Source of the DNA: JBDSYA01 sp039925865 | Lineage (GTDB): Bacteria > Bacteroidota > Ignavibacteria > Tepidaquicellales > Tepidaquicellaceae | DNA length: 12,463 nt | Assembly (NCBI GenBank): GCA_039925865.1 | Contig: JBDSYA010000297.1 | Location: 1-12,463, forward strand | Reading direction: 5' to 3' | Shown: positions 1 to 7,925 of the stretch, one piece after another | Position numbering within the stretch: the stretch's first letter is position 1 | Layout of the letters: each line of letters starts with the position of its first letter | Translations under genes and position numbers: made by a program | The notes under the pieces: generated by a model | What the model saw: the letters and a program-made list of their open reading frames with translations, nothing else | The model's database searches: none | Told to the model about the DNA's origin: nothing

Positions 1-182
1 TTAAGAAGCCAGTCAAGTTCTTTACTGTTTAGAAGATGCCGGTAAGCAATTCCATATGCCTTCAGATGATCAGTCTGATCTGATTCCATCGGGATCAGTA
101 TTTTGACCTGTGAATATGAGCTGATTGAATAAAGGAAGGAAATTAAGAGTATATAAAAAAATTTTATTCTGTTATTATGCAC
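1..182 (-). CDS. Secreted protein of the Bacteroidota 'asparagine synthetase B' family, 5' part only
   Basis: This reading frame opens at a GTG at 182 (minus) and runs off the left edge, so only about 60 residues are visible; an in-frame TAA lies at 203-201. The first ~23 residues form a signal peptide: a basic start, a hydrophobic stretch rich in F, I, L and Y, then S-Y-S-Q. The mature part begins VKILIPMESDQTDHLKAYG and continues IAYRHLLNSKELDWLL. The pattern 'LIPM, QTDHLKAYGIAY, DWLLN' is what I recall at the N-terminus of a Bacteroidota family routinely named asparagine synthetase B. That name is doubtful: an exported protein is unlikely to be a glutamine-dependent cytosolic synthetase, and no catalytic N-terminal Cys is seen. 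The start codon is uncertain because no Shine-Dalgarno sequence is present; the ATG at 89 lies inside the conserved motif and is too late. The family match is from memory. Confidence 0.6.
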   Translation of the reverse strand, partial: MHNNRIKFFYILLISFLYSISSYSQVKILIPMESDQTDHLKAYGIAYRHLLNSKELDWLL

Positions 183-305
183 TGTATAATTTTTATTGTA
201 TTATTAAGTAATATATTTGAATTGTTAAATTACTACAATACATATAAGCTAAAAAAAGTTTTATCGAAGTTTGGTATTACCCAAAAAAGAATTTTGATGT
301 TATGA

Positions 306-527
306 TTCAGCACTTTTAAAATTTCTACTTGCGAGAAATCTAATGTAGTGATATTAATATCAGATATATTGGGAAGAACTCAATCTATTTTAATAAATCA
401 GCAAATGCAGGCAGGTGAATACAGGACAGAACTCAAATCAGACAATCTTCAAAGCGGAATTTATTTTTACTCACTATCCATTAATGGAAAAATATTACGA
501 ACTAATAAAATGATCATAACAAAGTAA
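306..527 (+). pseudogene. Headless remnant of a T9SS cargo gene (C-terminal sorting domain only)
   Basis: An open stretch of 73 codons follows an in-frame TGA at 303-305 and ends at TAA 525-527, with no plausible start for a secreted protein. It encodes the second half of a type A sorting domain: VVILISDILGR (the usual VYDxLGR strand), then AGEYRTELKSDNLQSGIYFY, then SLSINGKILRTNKMIITK. The last 20 residues closely resemble those of the intact propeller protein ending at 2140 (SGIYFYSLSING shared). The NYPNPFNP half and everything before it are missing, and the bases upstream do not encode it in any frame I read. I interpret it as the 3' end of a deleted paralog of the 896-2140 gene. Confidence 0.7.
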
Positions 528-607
528 TTTTTCAGTTGATATTAATATTGCTCTAGGTTAGTTTTACCCAACTTCAATTTATTTTAAAGGACTGTGATAT
601 TCAAAAT

Positions 608-772
608 ATGGAAAAAACTTTTTACTTTATACTTACATTGATTTTATTCTTAACCACGAACTGTTCTGCACAATGTTTCTTACAGCAAATTGATCCGGCT
701 GTAAATTTATTTGATGTTAGTTTTATAAACCGGTACACCGGCATAATTCCAGGAGTTTATCTGATCGCTTAA
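608..772 (+). pseudogene. Truncated YCF48/BNR-type secreted protein, N-terminal 54 residues only
   Basis: An ATG at 608 opens a 54-codon frame that stops at TAA 770-772. Residues 1-22 are a good signal peptide (MEKTFYFILTLILFL, then TTNCSAQ). The next residues, LQQIDPAVNLFDVSFINRYTG, align with LQQVNSNVQLRDVKFINNFTG of the intact protein at 896-2140, which is the start of the first propeller repeat. After IIPG the sequence diverges and stops where a W-x-x-G, KTTN-type strand should follow. No remnant of the other repeats is seen in the 123 bases that follow. It may still be translated as a short exported peptide, but a broken paralog is the simpler reading. Confidence 0.65.
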
Positions 773-895
773 ACTTAATCTCATCCAGCTGACATCAGTG
801 GCTTGAATTTGAAAAAGATTGACAATAAATTTTAAAAACGGAAAATGCTATTTTGAAAACATTCTTTATTCCTCACTCATAATTTTCAAACAAGT

Positions 896-2140
896 GTGAA
901 AAAATTAATTTTAATATTGATCATTAGTCATTGCTCAATAATCATTGCAGAAGCGCAATGGAGCCTTCAGCAAGTGAATTCCAATGTGCAATTAAGAGAT
1001 GTTAAATTCATAAATAATTTTACAGGGTGGGCTTGCGGTGAAAACATAATATTTAAAACGACAAACAGTGGCAAAAACTGGACGGAACAAATAAATCCGG
1101 CGCAAAGTATTTTGTTTCGAATTCAACCTGTAAATGACAGCGTAGTTTACGCAGCTGGATATTGTACTATTCTCAAAACAATAAATGGCGGAACTAACTG
1201 GATAGGATTAAGATCAGGTTCTAGTCCTTGTTCAGGTCAGAACTTTCGTGCCCTTTGGTTTAATGATGAAAATACAGGATGGGTTTGTGGCTCTCAGGTA
1301 ACAATGCGGACAACCAATGGAGGATATACTTTTATAGATTCCATGGGTATTGCAGGGTCACTATTTGATGTTCATTTTAAAGATAACAATACAGGAATTA
1401 TGAGTACTTTTAGCAACAGGATTTTTCGAACAACAAATTCAGGTGTCGATTGGTATTTAGTTCCACTTTCGAGTTCGTCTTCAACTTCAGAGTGTTATCG
1501 ATTTAGTTTTGTGGGAGATACGGGTTGGATCGCAACACTTGGAGATAATATAGTTTATAAGACTACTAACTATGGAATGAGTTGGGATAGTATTTCAGTA
1601 ATTCCCAACGGAAACAATGAACATACATATAGTATAGACTTTGCGAGTAGTTTAACAGGCTATTCAGGAAGTGGAATTGGTAAAATTTTTAAGAGCACCA
1701 ATGGCGGGCTAATCTGGAGTTTAGAGCCAACCGAGGGGTTTGGATTTGCCGTCTATAATATTTTTGCATTAACAGACAGCATCGTTTGGGCAGCGGGAAA
1801 TTTGGGTAAAATATTATATACAACTACAGGAGGAGGGTTAATTGTGAATGCAAACGAATTGAAAATATTGGCTTTGAATTATGCACTACACCAGAACTAT
1901 CCTAACCCATTTAATCCGGTTACAACAATAAGATTCGAGTTGCAAAACACAGAGTATGTTTCTGTACAGGTCTATGATGTTCTAGGAAATAAAGTCGCGA
2001 CTGCTGTTAAGGGAAAAAAGAATATTGGGATTCATGAAGTAGAGTTTGACGGAAGTAATTTGCCAAGTGGAATATATTTTTATTCGTTATCAATAAACGG
2101 AAATACGGTTCACACAAAAAGAATGGTTTTAGTAAAATAA
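896..2140 (+). CDS. Secreted YCF48/BNR-type beta-propeller protein with T9SS sorting domain
   Basis: A 414-residue protein with a GTG start; the methionine-initiated text MKKLILILIISH leads straight into a signal peptide cleaved near A-E-A-Q (residue ~21), which fixes the start. Residues ~22-315 hold seven repeats of the pattern 'TGWxxG, I[FY]KTTNxGxxW': TGWACG, VYAAGY, TGWVCG, TGIMST, TGWIAT, TGYSGS and VWAAGN each begin one. This suits a seven-bladed propeller of the YCF48/BNR type. The ancestor family (YCF48/Hcf136) assists photosystem II assembly, but repeats of this kind in heterotrophic Bacteroidota are general extracellular modules, so no photosynthetic role is implied. Residues ~334-414 are the T9SS sorting domain, starting NYPNPFNPVTT (NYPNPFNP at 1895-1918) and ending RMVLVK. 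No Shine-Dalgarno sequence is visible. Ligand unknown. Confidence 0.85.
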   Translation: MKKLILILIISHCSIIIAEAQWSLQQVNSNVQLRDVKFINNFTGWACGENIIFKTTNSGKNWTEQINPAQSILFRIQPVNDSVVYAAGYCTILKTINGGTNWIGLRSGSSPCSGQNFRALWFNDENTGWVCGSQVTMRTTNGGYTFIDSMGIAGSLFDVHFKDNNTGIMSTFSNRIFRTTNSGVDWYLVPLSSSSSTSECYRFSFVGDTGWIATLGDNIVYKTTNYGMSWDSISVIPNGNNEHTYSIDFASSLTGYSGSGIGKIFKSTNGGLIWSLEPTEGFGFAVYNIFALTDSIVWAAGNLGKILYTTTGGGLIVNANELKILALNYALHQNYPNPFNPVTTIRFELQNTEYVSVQVYDVLGNKVATAVKGKKNIGIHEVEFDGSNLPSGIYFYSLSINGNTVHTKRMVLVK

Positions 2141-2189
2141 AAACTTTTCAAATTTATTCCTTTTTTAAAAATTTAAACGGAGCAATATT

Positions 2190-4707
2190 ATGAAAGCACT
2201 CTTTCTCATTATTTTATTTTCCCTTTTAGTTTTCACAGAAAAAAATTCTTATTCTCAGATTTGTAATAATTGTATATGCGGAACCCCTGATATAGCAGTG
2301 ACCGGTTTTGATCCCGATACAATTACGGGTGGTAGATATAAGCCGGAAAGGTCGGATTTAAATAATAACAATCCTGATAATTATTTTCCAATTCTCGTTT
2401 TGTTTGTTCAGTTTAAAAATGAGACAGGTGACAGCACTACAACCAAACTCTTGGCCTGCACGAAGACCACCGAATTATTTAGATAGCATTGTAAGGTTTA
2501 ATAGAAATTCCCTCACAAGTTGGTGGGATGCGTATAACGGATATGATGTAAGCGATTATTGGCATGAGTTTTCAAGAGGAAAATTGCACATTCGCGGCAA
2601 AGCATATTCAATAATTTTACCTCATGATACAGGATGGTATATGCAAAACGGAGGACATGCCAAAATCAATAAGGACATATATGACACATTGAAATATATT
2701 GTTGAAGACTTAACAATTTATGATAGATGGAAATACAATTCCGATGGAAATTTTTCTTATGAGCAGGATGAAAGAATAGACATGCTTTATATGGTATTCC
2801 GCGAAAGATTTCGTTCACCTACTTTTAGTCCCCAATATTATGGGTTTGCAGCTCTAGGTCCATGCGAAGGTGCTGATATTCTAAATGATTATATTGTTTA
2901 TCAAAACGGATCGACAATTATCAAGGTTAATGGGGTACAAAATACGAATAATCTAGAAACAATAGGGAAAGGATCGGGAGTCATTATATATGGAGGGGGA
3001 AATTCTTCATACAGCCGATACATTTTTCTTGATCTTGTAACACACGAACACGGTCACTACCTGTTTGGGTACAAACATGCTAACTATGGCAAAATGTCGG
3101 TTGGAGCAGGTTATGGTAACGGGTGGGAATTGGGTTTAAGTCCTTGGGAAGTTATTAAACTCAAATTTGTACAACAAAAAATTGTTAATTATTCTAATCC
3201 CAATTATTATCTTTTTGATTATTCTTCAAGGTCCGGAACTGCAGGAGATCCCGGAGAGGTCTTGCAAGTTCCAATTTCTAGTGATGGGAGGGAATTTTTT
3301 CTCATAGCCAATCGAAGAAAGGTTTCGCAATGGGATAGAAGAATGGGAGGGGATACTCTTGCAAATGACCGATGGCAATATGTTAAAAATATCAATCAAG
3401 AGAATGGGAAAGGATTGTATATTTATCATGTAACTGGGGGATATGAGTTTCTTGAACCTTTCAGAGCTGAAGAAAGTGACGTTGATCTCGAATGTGCTGA
3501 TGGATTGTGGAAGTGGGAATCTACAGGGTTGTTCAGGCAAAGAGTAAACAAGGATACAACCGAACTTGTATACGATAGAACTAACCCCGGATATGATAAT
3601 GATAGTCCAAACCCATCAAGTTCATACGGGACAAATAGCAAAGATGAAATGAGCAGAGGAATAATATTTAGTCGGGGAAGTGCAGATGTTTTCTCAGGGC
3701 AAAGCGTTACGGCAAGAGGTACTCATTCTATTTATACTAATATTAATGATTATTGGTATTCCTTTGCAATGAATGGGGACCGATGGGACGCCTGGAATGT
3801 CGGTTATAATGAAATTTTCTCTCCTTTTTCTAGTCCAAATACAAAAGATAGTGCTAATGTAAACACAGGAATAATTATTTGGCTGTTTTCAAACGCTGGC
3901 ACTGGTCCTTCAAATTCAGCAGGGATAAAAGTTTACAAATCAGGTCAGGGTGGTTTTTCATTAGATTCAATTCTTCACTTAACACCACCATCACGACCAA
4001 TGGGTTTAAGAGTATTAAGCTGTGATTCAACTCCTACCATTGGTGGTTATCAAAGAATTAGGATAAGATGGTTTCATAATATGGAACCTGATATGATAAA
4101 TAGTGGAAATAAAAAATATAAAATATACTGTGATACTAGCTATAGCTTGTCAGTCCTTCCCCCCGATGCAATGCAGTACCCAGAAAATTTTTATCGACTG
4201 ATAGCAACTGTAAATATCCCAACTAATTCGATTCCGGACTACATAGACAGCTTTAAAATTTCCTCCTGCTATAATGCTTCAATATATAGCAACATAAAGT
4301 ATCCTGTAAGATATAGAGTTCAGGCAGTCGATTCATTTAATACAGTATCTGTTCTATCTGATTTTGCAAAAACAACAGCATGGAGTTCAATAACTGAAGA
4401 ACAAGGGGACAATATTCAAATATCAGAAAACAAAATAATTCCAAAGGAATACTCCTTAAAACAAAATTATCCAAACCCTTTCAATCCAACAACAAATATT
4501 CAATACGATCTTCCAATTGATAATTTTGTTTCAATTAAAGTTTATGATCTGATTGGAAGAGAAGTTATGTTGCTTGTAAATGAAGTGAAAGAAGCCGGAA
4601 GTTACATAGTTTCATTGAACGGTTCCAATCTTTCAAGTGGAATATACTATTATAAAATCAAAGCAGGAAGTTATGAACAGGTGAGGAAGATGATATTAAT
4701 CAGGTAA
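2190..4707 (+). pseudogene. M6-like secreted zinc metallopeptidase with T9SS sorting domain, interrupted by a one-base frameshift
   Basis: Two overlapping frames form one gene. The first (2190-2486) supplies a signal peptide ending Y-S-Q and the M6-type strand FPILVLFVQFKNETGDSTTT. The second frame continues NSWPARRPPNYLDSIV and WWDAYNGYDVSDYWHEFSRG. Dropping one A from 2445-2447 joins them into about 838 residues. Zinc motif: HEHGH at 3043-3057 followed by YLFGYKH, then a possible Met-turn (KMSVGAG) and GLSPWEVIKLKF, as in M6 (immune inhibitor A-like) enzymes. A fibronectin type III-like module (nt ~3985-4383) and the sorting domain (NYPNPFNP at 4465-4488, final ILIR) follow. The enzyme would cut extracellular proteins after T9SS export. 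GGAG at 2179-2182 sits 7 bases before the ATG. Downstream of the shift the frame is intact, so the break is recent or a sequence error; the second frame alone lacks an export signal. Confidence 0.8.
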
Positions 4708-4738
4708 ACTTTCAAAAAAATTCTAATCTCTAAATAAA

Positions 4739-4768
4739 ACCCCGTTAGCCAATCAACGCTTCCGGGGT
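4739..4768 (+). terminator. Hairpin between the M6 peptidase gene and tsaD, probable terminator
   Basis: ACCCCG (4739-4744) pairs with CGGGGT (4763-4768). Inside, after a 2+2 base internal loop, AGC (4747-4749) pairs with GCT (4758-4760) around an 8-base loop. It is the only G/C-rich patch in this spacer, 32 bases after the peptidase stop and 28 bases before tsaD. The downstream run (TAATTTATTAAAT) is A/T-rich but not a clean T-tract, so it could instead act as a 5' leader structure for tsaD. Confidence 0.5.
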
Positions 4769-4796
4769 AATTTATTAAATTGAAATTAATTAAGTT

Positions 4797-5867
4797 ATGC
4801 TTTCTCTTGCAATTGAAACTTCGTGTGATGAAACATCTGCTGCAGTTTTGGATGAAGATAAAGTATTGTCAAATATAATATCTTCACAATTATTTCATTC
4901 TGAATACGGCGGTGTTATTCCTGAAGTTGCTTCCCGCGAGCATTTAAATAAAATTGTTGAGATCACTGAAGCTTCTTTGAATAAAGCGTCCGTGCATCTT
5001 TCACAAATAAAGTTTATATCTGCCACGTCGGAGCCGGGACTCATAGGTGCTTTGCTCGTTGGACTTAATTTCGGCAAGTCAATTGCGATGAGCCTGAACA
5101 TTCCTTTTATTCCTGTTAATCACATTCACGCGCACTTATATTCAAATTTTCTGGGTGAACAAAAGGCGGAATTTCCATTTCTGGGACTTATTGTTTCCGG
5201 GGGGCATACATTATTAATACTGGTTGAGGATTTTTTTAAACATAAGATCTTGGGCAGTACAATTGACGATGCAGCAGGAGAAGCATTTGACAAAGTTGCG
5301 AAGCTTCTTGGACTCGGATATCCGGGTGGCCCACTTATAGATGAACGTTCACTTAAAGGCGACAGCAGCTTTAATAAATTCCCGATCGCAAATGTTAAAC
5401 AAAATGAATTTAATTTTTCATTTTCCGGCATAAAAACATCTGTACTGTACTTCCTCAAAAAGATCAACTTTGAAAATAACAGAAATGAAAAACTTATAAA
5501 TGATATCTGTGCATCTTTTCAATATGCAGTTGTACAGACTTTGTTTGAAAAAACTTTTTCAGCTGCGAAAAAATACAATGTAAAAAACATTTCAATATCC
5601 GGAGGCGTATCCGCAAACAAAGGACTGCAAAGGAAATTCAGATCCCTTTCTGAAGATGGGATGGCGCCCGCGTCAGGACTAAGTCCTGACGCCACATATG
5701 ACGGCTATAATATTTATTTTCCCGCACACGAATATTCCACTGACAATGCAGCAATGATCGGCCTTGCAGGTTATTATCAATACAAATTTTCAAATGATAA
5801 AGAATATTTTTTATCCGAATCACTCAAATATAATGCTAAAGCAAAGCTTAATTATGAAAATTTTTAA
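4797..5867 (+). CDS. tsaD: tRNA N6-threonylcarbamoyladenosine transferase TsaD
   Basis: TsaD transfers the threonylcarbamoyl group from TC-AMP to A37 of ANN-decoding tRNAs, working in the cytoplasm with TsaB and TsaE; it is generally essential. The 356-residue protein shows the ASKHA-fold signatures of the family in order: AIETSCDET (5-13), GGVIPEVASREH (38-49), the metal-binding histidines in NHIHAH (H109 and H113), SGGHT (134-138), the block DDAAGEAFDKVA (157-168), GYPGGP (174-179), FSFSGIKTS (207-215), SGGVSANKGL (268-277) and STDNAAM (314-320, D316 as third metal ligand). It is slightly longer than the usual ~340. Most of the excess is residues ~288-302 (GMAPASGLSPDATYD), encoded by a palindromic insert between the 'SGGVSAN' and 'IYFP..STDNAAM' blocks. 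No Shine-Dalgarno sequence precedes the ATG. The last 14 bases overlap the next gene, suggesting co-transcription. Confidence 0.96.
   Translation: MLSLAIETSCDETSAAVLDEDKVLSNIISSQLFHSEYGGVIPEVASREHLNKIVEITEASLNKASVHLSQIKFISATSEPGLIGALLVGLNFGKSIAMSLNIPFIPVNHIHAHLYSNFLGEQKAEFPFLGLIVSGGHTLLILVEDFFKHKILGSTIDDAAGEAFDKVAKLLGLGYPGGPLIDERSLKGDSSFNKFPIANVKQNEFNFSFSGIKTSVLYFLKKINFENNRNEKLINDICASFQYAVVQTLFEKTFSAAKKYNVKNISISGGVSANKGLQRKFRSLSEDGMAPASGLSPDATYDGYNIYFPAHEYSTDNAAMIGLAGYYQYKFSNDKEYFLSESLKYNAKAKLNYENF
5658..5702 (+). repeat. 45-base in-frame palindromic insert within tsaD
   Basis: A perfect inverted repeat lies at its core: GCGTCAGGACT at 5670-5680 and AGTCCTGACGC at 5682-5692, separated by a single A. 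The arms can be read as 13 bases long (TGGCGTCAGGACT / AGTCCTGACGCCA) if CCCGCG at 5665-5670 is an extra bulge in the left arm. The insert is far richer in G and C than the surrounding tsaD sequence. It encodes about GMAPASGLSPDATYD in frame, at a point where TsaD proteins normally pass directly from the helix after SGGVSAN into the Y-x-[IV]-[YF]-[FI]-P strand. GATGG before and GACGG after the insert look like an imperfect short flanking repeat. The exact borders are approximate by a codon or so. No second copy is present in this window. Confidence 0.75.
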
Positions 5868-6309
5868 TAACCGCGAAATTAAGTTTTTCCTTATAATAAA
5901 TTTGTTTTCAGTCACATTCCTCAGCTGCAATCAGATAAGTGAAGGACAACAGAGAAAAAAATTTGAATTTCTCTACAAGTTAAACAATTATTCAGCTCTC
6001 TTAAGAGAGTACACCAACGAAATAAACACTTATAAGGATCTGGATTTTTACGAAGGAAGAATGAAAATACTTTACAGTGATCTGAATGGCATTTCTATAG
6101 TCAAAGACTGGGGTAAATCAGCAATCCTCAAAGAAAGTTTTATGAAAACGATCGACGATAATATACAAACATTAAATGCTTTCAAACAAAAACAATATCC
6201 GGCAAGAGAGAACATCCGTCAGGAATTTGATGTGATAACTATGAACGAACGAGTTGACTATTTTATGAAACAGCTTAATGACGCAATTTCAGAGGTTGGA
6301 AGGGAGTGA
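5854..6309 (+). CDS. Small putative lipoprotein of unknown function
   Basis: The ATG at 5854, 14 bases before the end of tsaD, gives a 151-residue protein starting MKIFNNREIKFFLIINLFS. Earlier in-frame ATGs lie within tsaD and would place extra polar residues before the hydrophobic segment, so 5854 is preferred. Residues ~9-25 are hydrophobic and end VTFLSCNQ, a relaxed lipobox with C26 as the likely lipidated cysteine; export to a membrane surface is therefore likely. The remainder is charged and predicted mainly helical (for example RKKFEFLYKLNNYSALLREY and YFMKQLNDAISEVGRE) without any motif I recognise. The overlap suggests translational coupling with tsaD, but a role in tRNA modification would be surprising for an exported protein. 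It converges with the gene ending at 6366. Confidence 0.75.
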   Translation: MKIFNNREIKFFLIINLFSVTFLSCNQISEGQQRKKFEFLYKLNNYSALLREYTNEINTYKDLDFYEGRMKILYSDLNGISIVKDWGKSAILKESFMKTIDDNIQTLNAFKQKQYPARENIRQEFDVITMNERVDYFMKQLNDAISEVGRE

Positions 6310-6317
6310 TGAAAATA

Positions 6318-6331
6318 AGACAGCTTTGTCT
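6318..6331. terminator. Weak hairpin between convergent genes
   Basis: AGACA (6318-6322) and TGTCT (6327-6331) pair around a GCTT loop in the 56-base gap between the lipoprotein gene and the convergent choice-of-anchor B gene. On the minus strand it is followed by TTATTTT, which is modestly terminator-like. The stem is only 5 bp, so this is a tentative call. Confidence 0.3.
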
Positions 6332-6365
6332 GAAAAAAAATATTTTACACTATCCGATAATACAT

Positions 6366-7709
6366 TTATTTCAAGACTACCATCTTCAATGTTTTAACCA
6401 TACCGTTAAAATCTAGTCTGTAGAAATAGATCCCGCTTGTAAGATCAGCTGAATTGAATTTTAATTTGTGAGAACCTGCAGATTTAAAGCCATCAAAGAC
6501 AAGAGAAACCAGTCTTCCTGTGTTATCATAAACAGATAATTTTACAGTTCCATTTTCATTTAAAATGTATCTGATCTGTGTTTCCGGATTAAATGGATTT
6601 GGATAATTCTGAAACAGATCAAAACTTTTAATTTCGGAAATGTTACCTTTTAACGAAGTAGCTATAGTCGCTTTAATTACAAAAAGTCCGTTAGTTACAT
6701 CCGAAGCAATGATCTTTCCGGAAGCAAATTTATAAACAGTCCAGCATCCTAAAAAACTTGATCCGTTATCCTGCGGCCTTGTATCATACCAGGCAGCTTC
6801 AACAGGGTTTTGTGGATCACTTATATTTATAATTCTTATCCCGGCAGTATAATGCGCAACATAAGCAAAGCTGTCATAAATTTCTATGTTATGCACGACT
6901 GATGTGCTAATGCCTGCAGGCTGCCAGCTTTTTACATAGGTCATATTTGTGAGATCTTCAATATTCCAGATATCTAAAGTACCGGGTGCATCAGTTTCGT
7001 GAGTAATAAAAATATATTTTCTGTCATTTGTAATTGCCCCACTATGCGGACCCTGCTGAATTGAATTCAATGTTCGTATTTCCTGCAAATTATCTTTATC
7101 AGTCGCATTTATTAATGTAAGCCTTGAGTTAAATATATTACAGGCCCATAAAGTATCATTACGAACTCTTGTATCGTGAACATATCTTGCATTGTTACCT
7201 CCCCTTCTCACAGGATTTACCGGATCTGTAACATCAACTATCTGAACACCCTGTCCAAAGCTTGCATTATTTCCGCTGAGATAAAGATAAGGGCCTGACT
7301 GAGAAATTGCATGGCAGGTAGAGAGCCCGCCCTTTGTCCATGTTGTTACTAAGCTTACAGAATCCGGAAGATATTGCAGATCTATGATTTGAAGGCGGCT
7401 GTTAGCACCTTCGGAAACAACATAAGCATAATGCGAGTAAGTTTTTATTTCCCGCCATTGACTAAAAACACCACGGACAAAATCTACTTCATAAATATTT
7501 GCTGAATCTGTGATGTTTACAAAAGAGGTGCCTGTATCACATCCGAGCAATGCGTATTCACCGCCTGAAAGAGAAGTATATCCCCAAAGCGCAGAATATC
7601 CCGCATAATCATCTAATTGCTTTAACAGATAGGTATTATAGTTAGGAAGCTGAGCTAAGCTTATAGTTGATGTAAAAAGGTATGTTAAAGTTATAAATAA
7701 ATTTCTCAT
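6366..7709 (-). CDS. Choice-of-anchor B family (LVIVD-repeat) secreted protein with T9SS sorting domain
   Basis: A 447-residue protein with a signal peptide ending S-L-A-Q at about residue 20, which supports the ATG at 7709. The body matches the choice-of-anchor B pattern: YSALWGYTSLSGGEYALLG, CDTGTSFVNITD, then WREIKTYSHYAYVVSEG, LQIIDLQYLPDSV, VQIVDVTDPVNPV, HDTRVRNDTLWACN, PHSGAITNDRKYIFITHE, HNIEIYDSFAYVAHYTAG and IRIINISDPQNPVEAAWYDT. The LVIVD-like 'V.IVD/IIN..DP.NPV' motifs suggest a beta-propeller. The family takes its name from the fact that members carry different C-terminal anchors; here it is the T9SS domain (NYPNPFNP from residue 368, final KMVVLK). The product is expected outside the cell or on its surface; its ligand is unknown. 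The gene lies divergent to the SBBP gene and convergent with the tsaD-lipoprotein pair. Confidence 0.88.
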   Translation of the reverse strand: MRNLFITLTYLFTSTISLAQLPNYNTYLLKQLDDYAGYSALWGYTSLSGGEYALLGCDTGTSFVNITDSANIYEVDFVRGVFSQWREIKTYSHYAYVVSEGANSRLQIIDLQYLPDSVSLVTTWTKGGLSTCHAISQSGPYLYLSGNNASFGQGVQIVDVTDPVNPVRRGGNNARYVHDTRVRNDTLWACNIFNSRLTLINATDKDNLQEIRTLNSIQQGPHSGAITNDRKYIFITHETDAPGTLDIWNIEDLTNMTYVKSWQPAGISTSVVHNIEIYDSFAYVAHYTAGIRIINISDPQNPVEAAWYDTRPQDNGSSFLGCWTVYKFASGKIIASDVTNGLFVIKATIATSLKGNISEIKSFDLFQNYPNPFNPETQIRYILNENGTVKLSVYDNTGRLVSLVFDGFKSAGSHKLKFNSADLTSGIYFYRLDFNGMVKTLKMVVLK

Positions 7710-7925
7710 ATTATCTTCGAAAAAATAGTAATTTTTATTTTTAGATTCTATCTAGGAAGAATAACTTTACATTACAATAAAAATTTGCCTTAAGTTAACT
7801 CAAGAATAATAGATTAAAAGAGTAGAACGTGATGATTTACTCTAACTTTTTTATTAATTCAATAATTATTAATTTGAAGATATGCAATAACTCTATCCTC
7901 TTTAAATTTAAAATTTATTAATTAA
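7710..7925. promoter_or_regulatory. Divergent A/T-rich spacer with an imperfect palindrome
   Basis: These 216 bases separate the divergently transcribed choice-of-anchor B and SBBP genes and must hold both promoters. I see no clean TTG / TAnnTTTG pair of the Bacteroidota type on either strand. The one symmetrical element is CTTAAGTTAACTCAAG at 7789-7804 (7 of 8 base pairs match around TTAA), which could be an operator or chance in A/T-rich sequence. No coding potential is seen. Confidence 0.35.

Noticed and set aside
212..219. TATATTTG, a match to the Bacteroidota -7 promoter consensus TAnnTTTG on the + strand
   Set aside because: The nearest upstream TTG (196-198) is only 13 bases away, shorter than the usual spacing of about 19, and only a decayed gene lies downstream; expected by chance in such A/T-rich sequence.
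350..361. Perfect 12-base palindrome GATATTAATATC
   Set aside because: It is all A/T apart from the ends, lies inside the sorting-domain remnant, and is readily produced by chance at this base composition.
2404..2486. Separate gene starting at 2404 inside the end of the 98-codon frame
   Set aside because: The product would lack a signal peptide although it ends in a T9SS sorting domain, and removing one base fuses the two frames into a coherent M6-like protein.
3226..3641. Minus-strand open frames under the peptidase gene
   Set aside because: They are antisense shadows of a clearly coding + strand frame and show no recognisable motifs or signal peptides.
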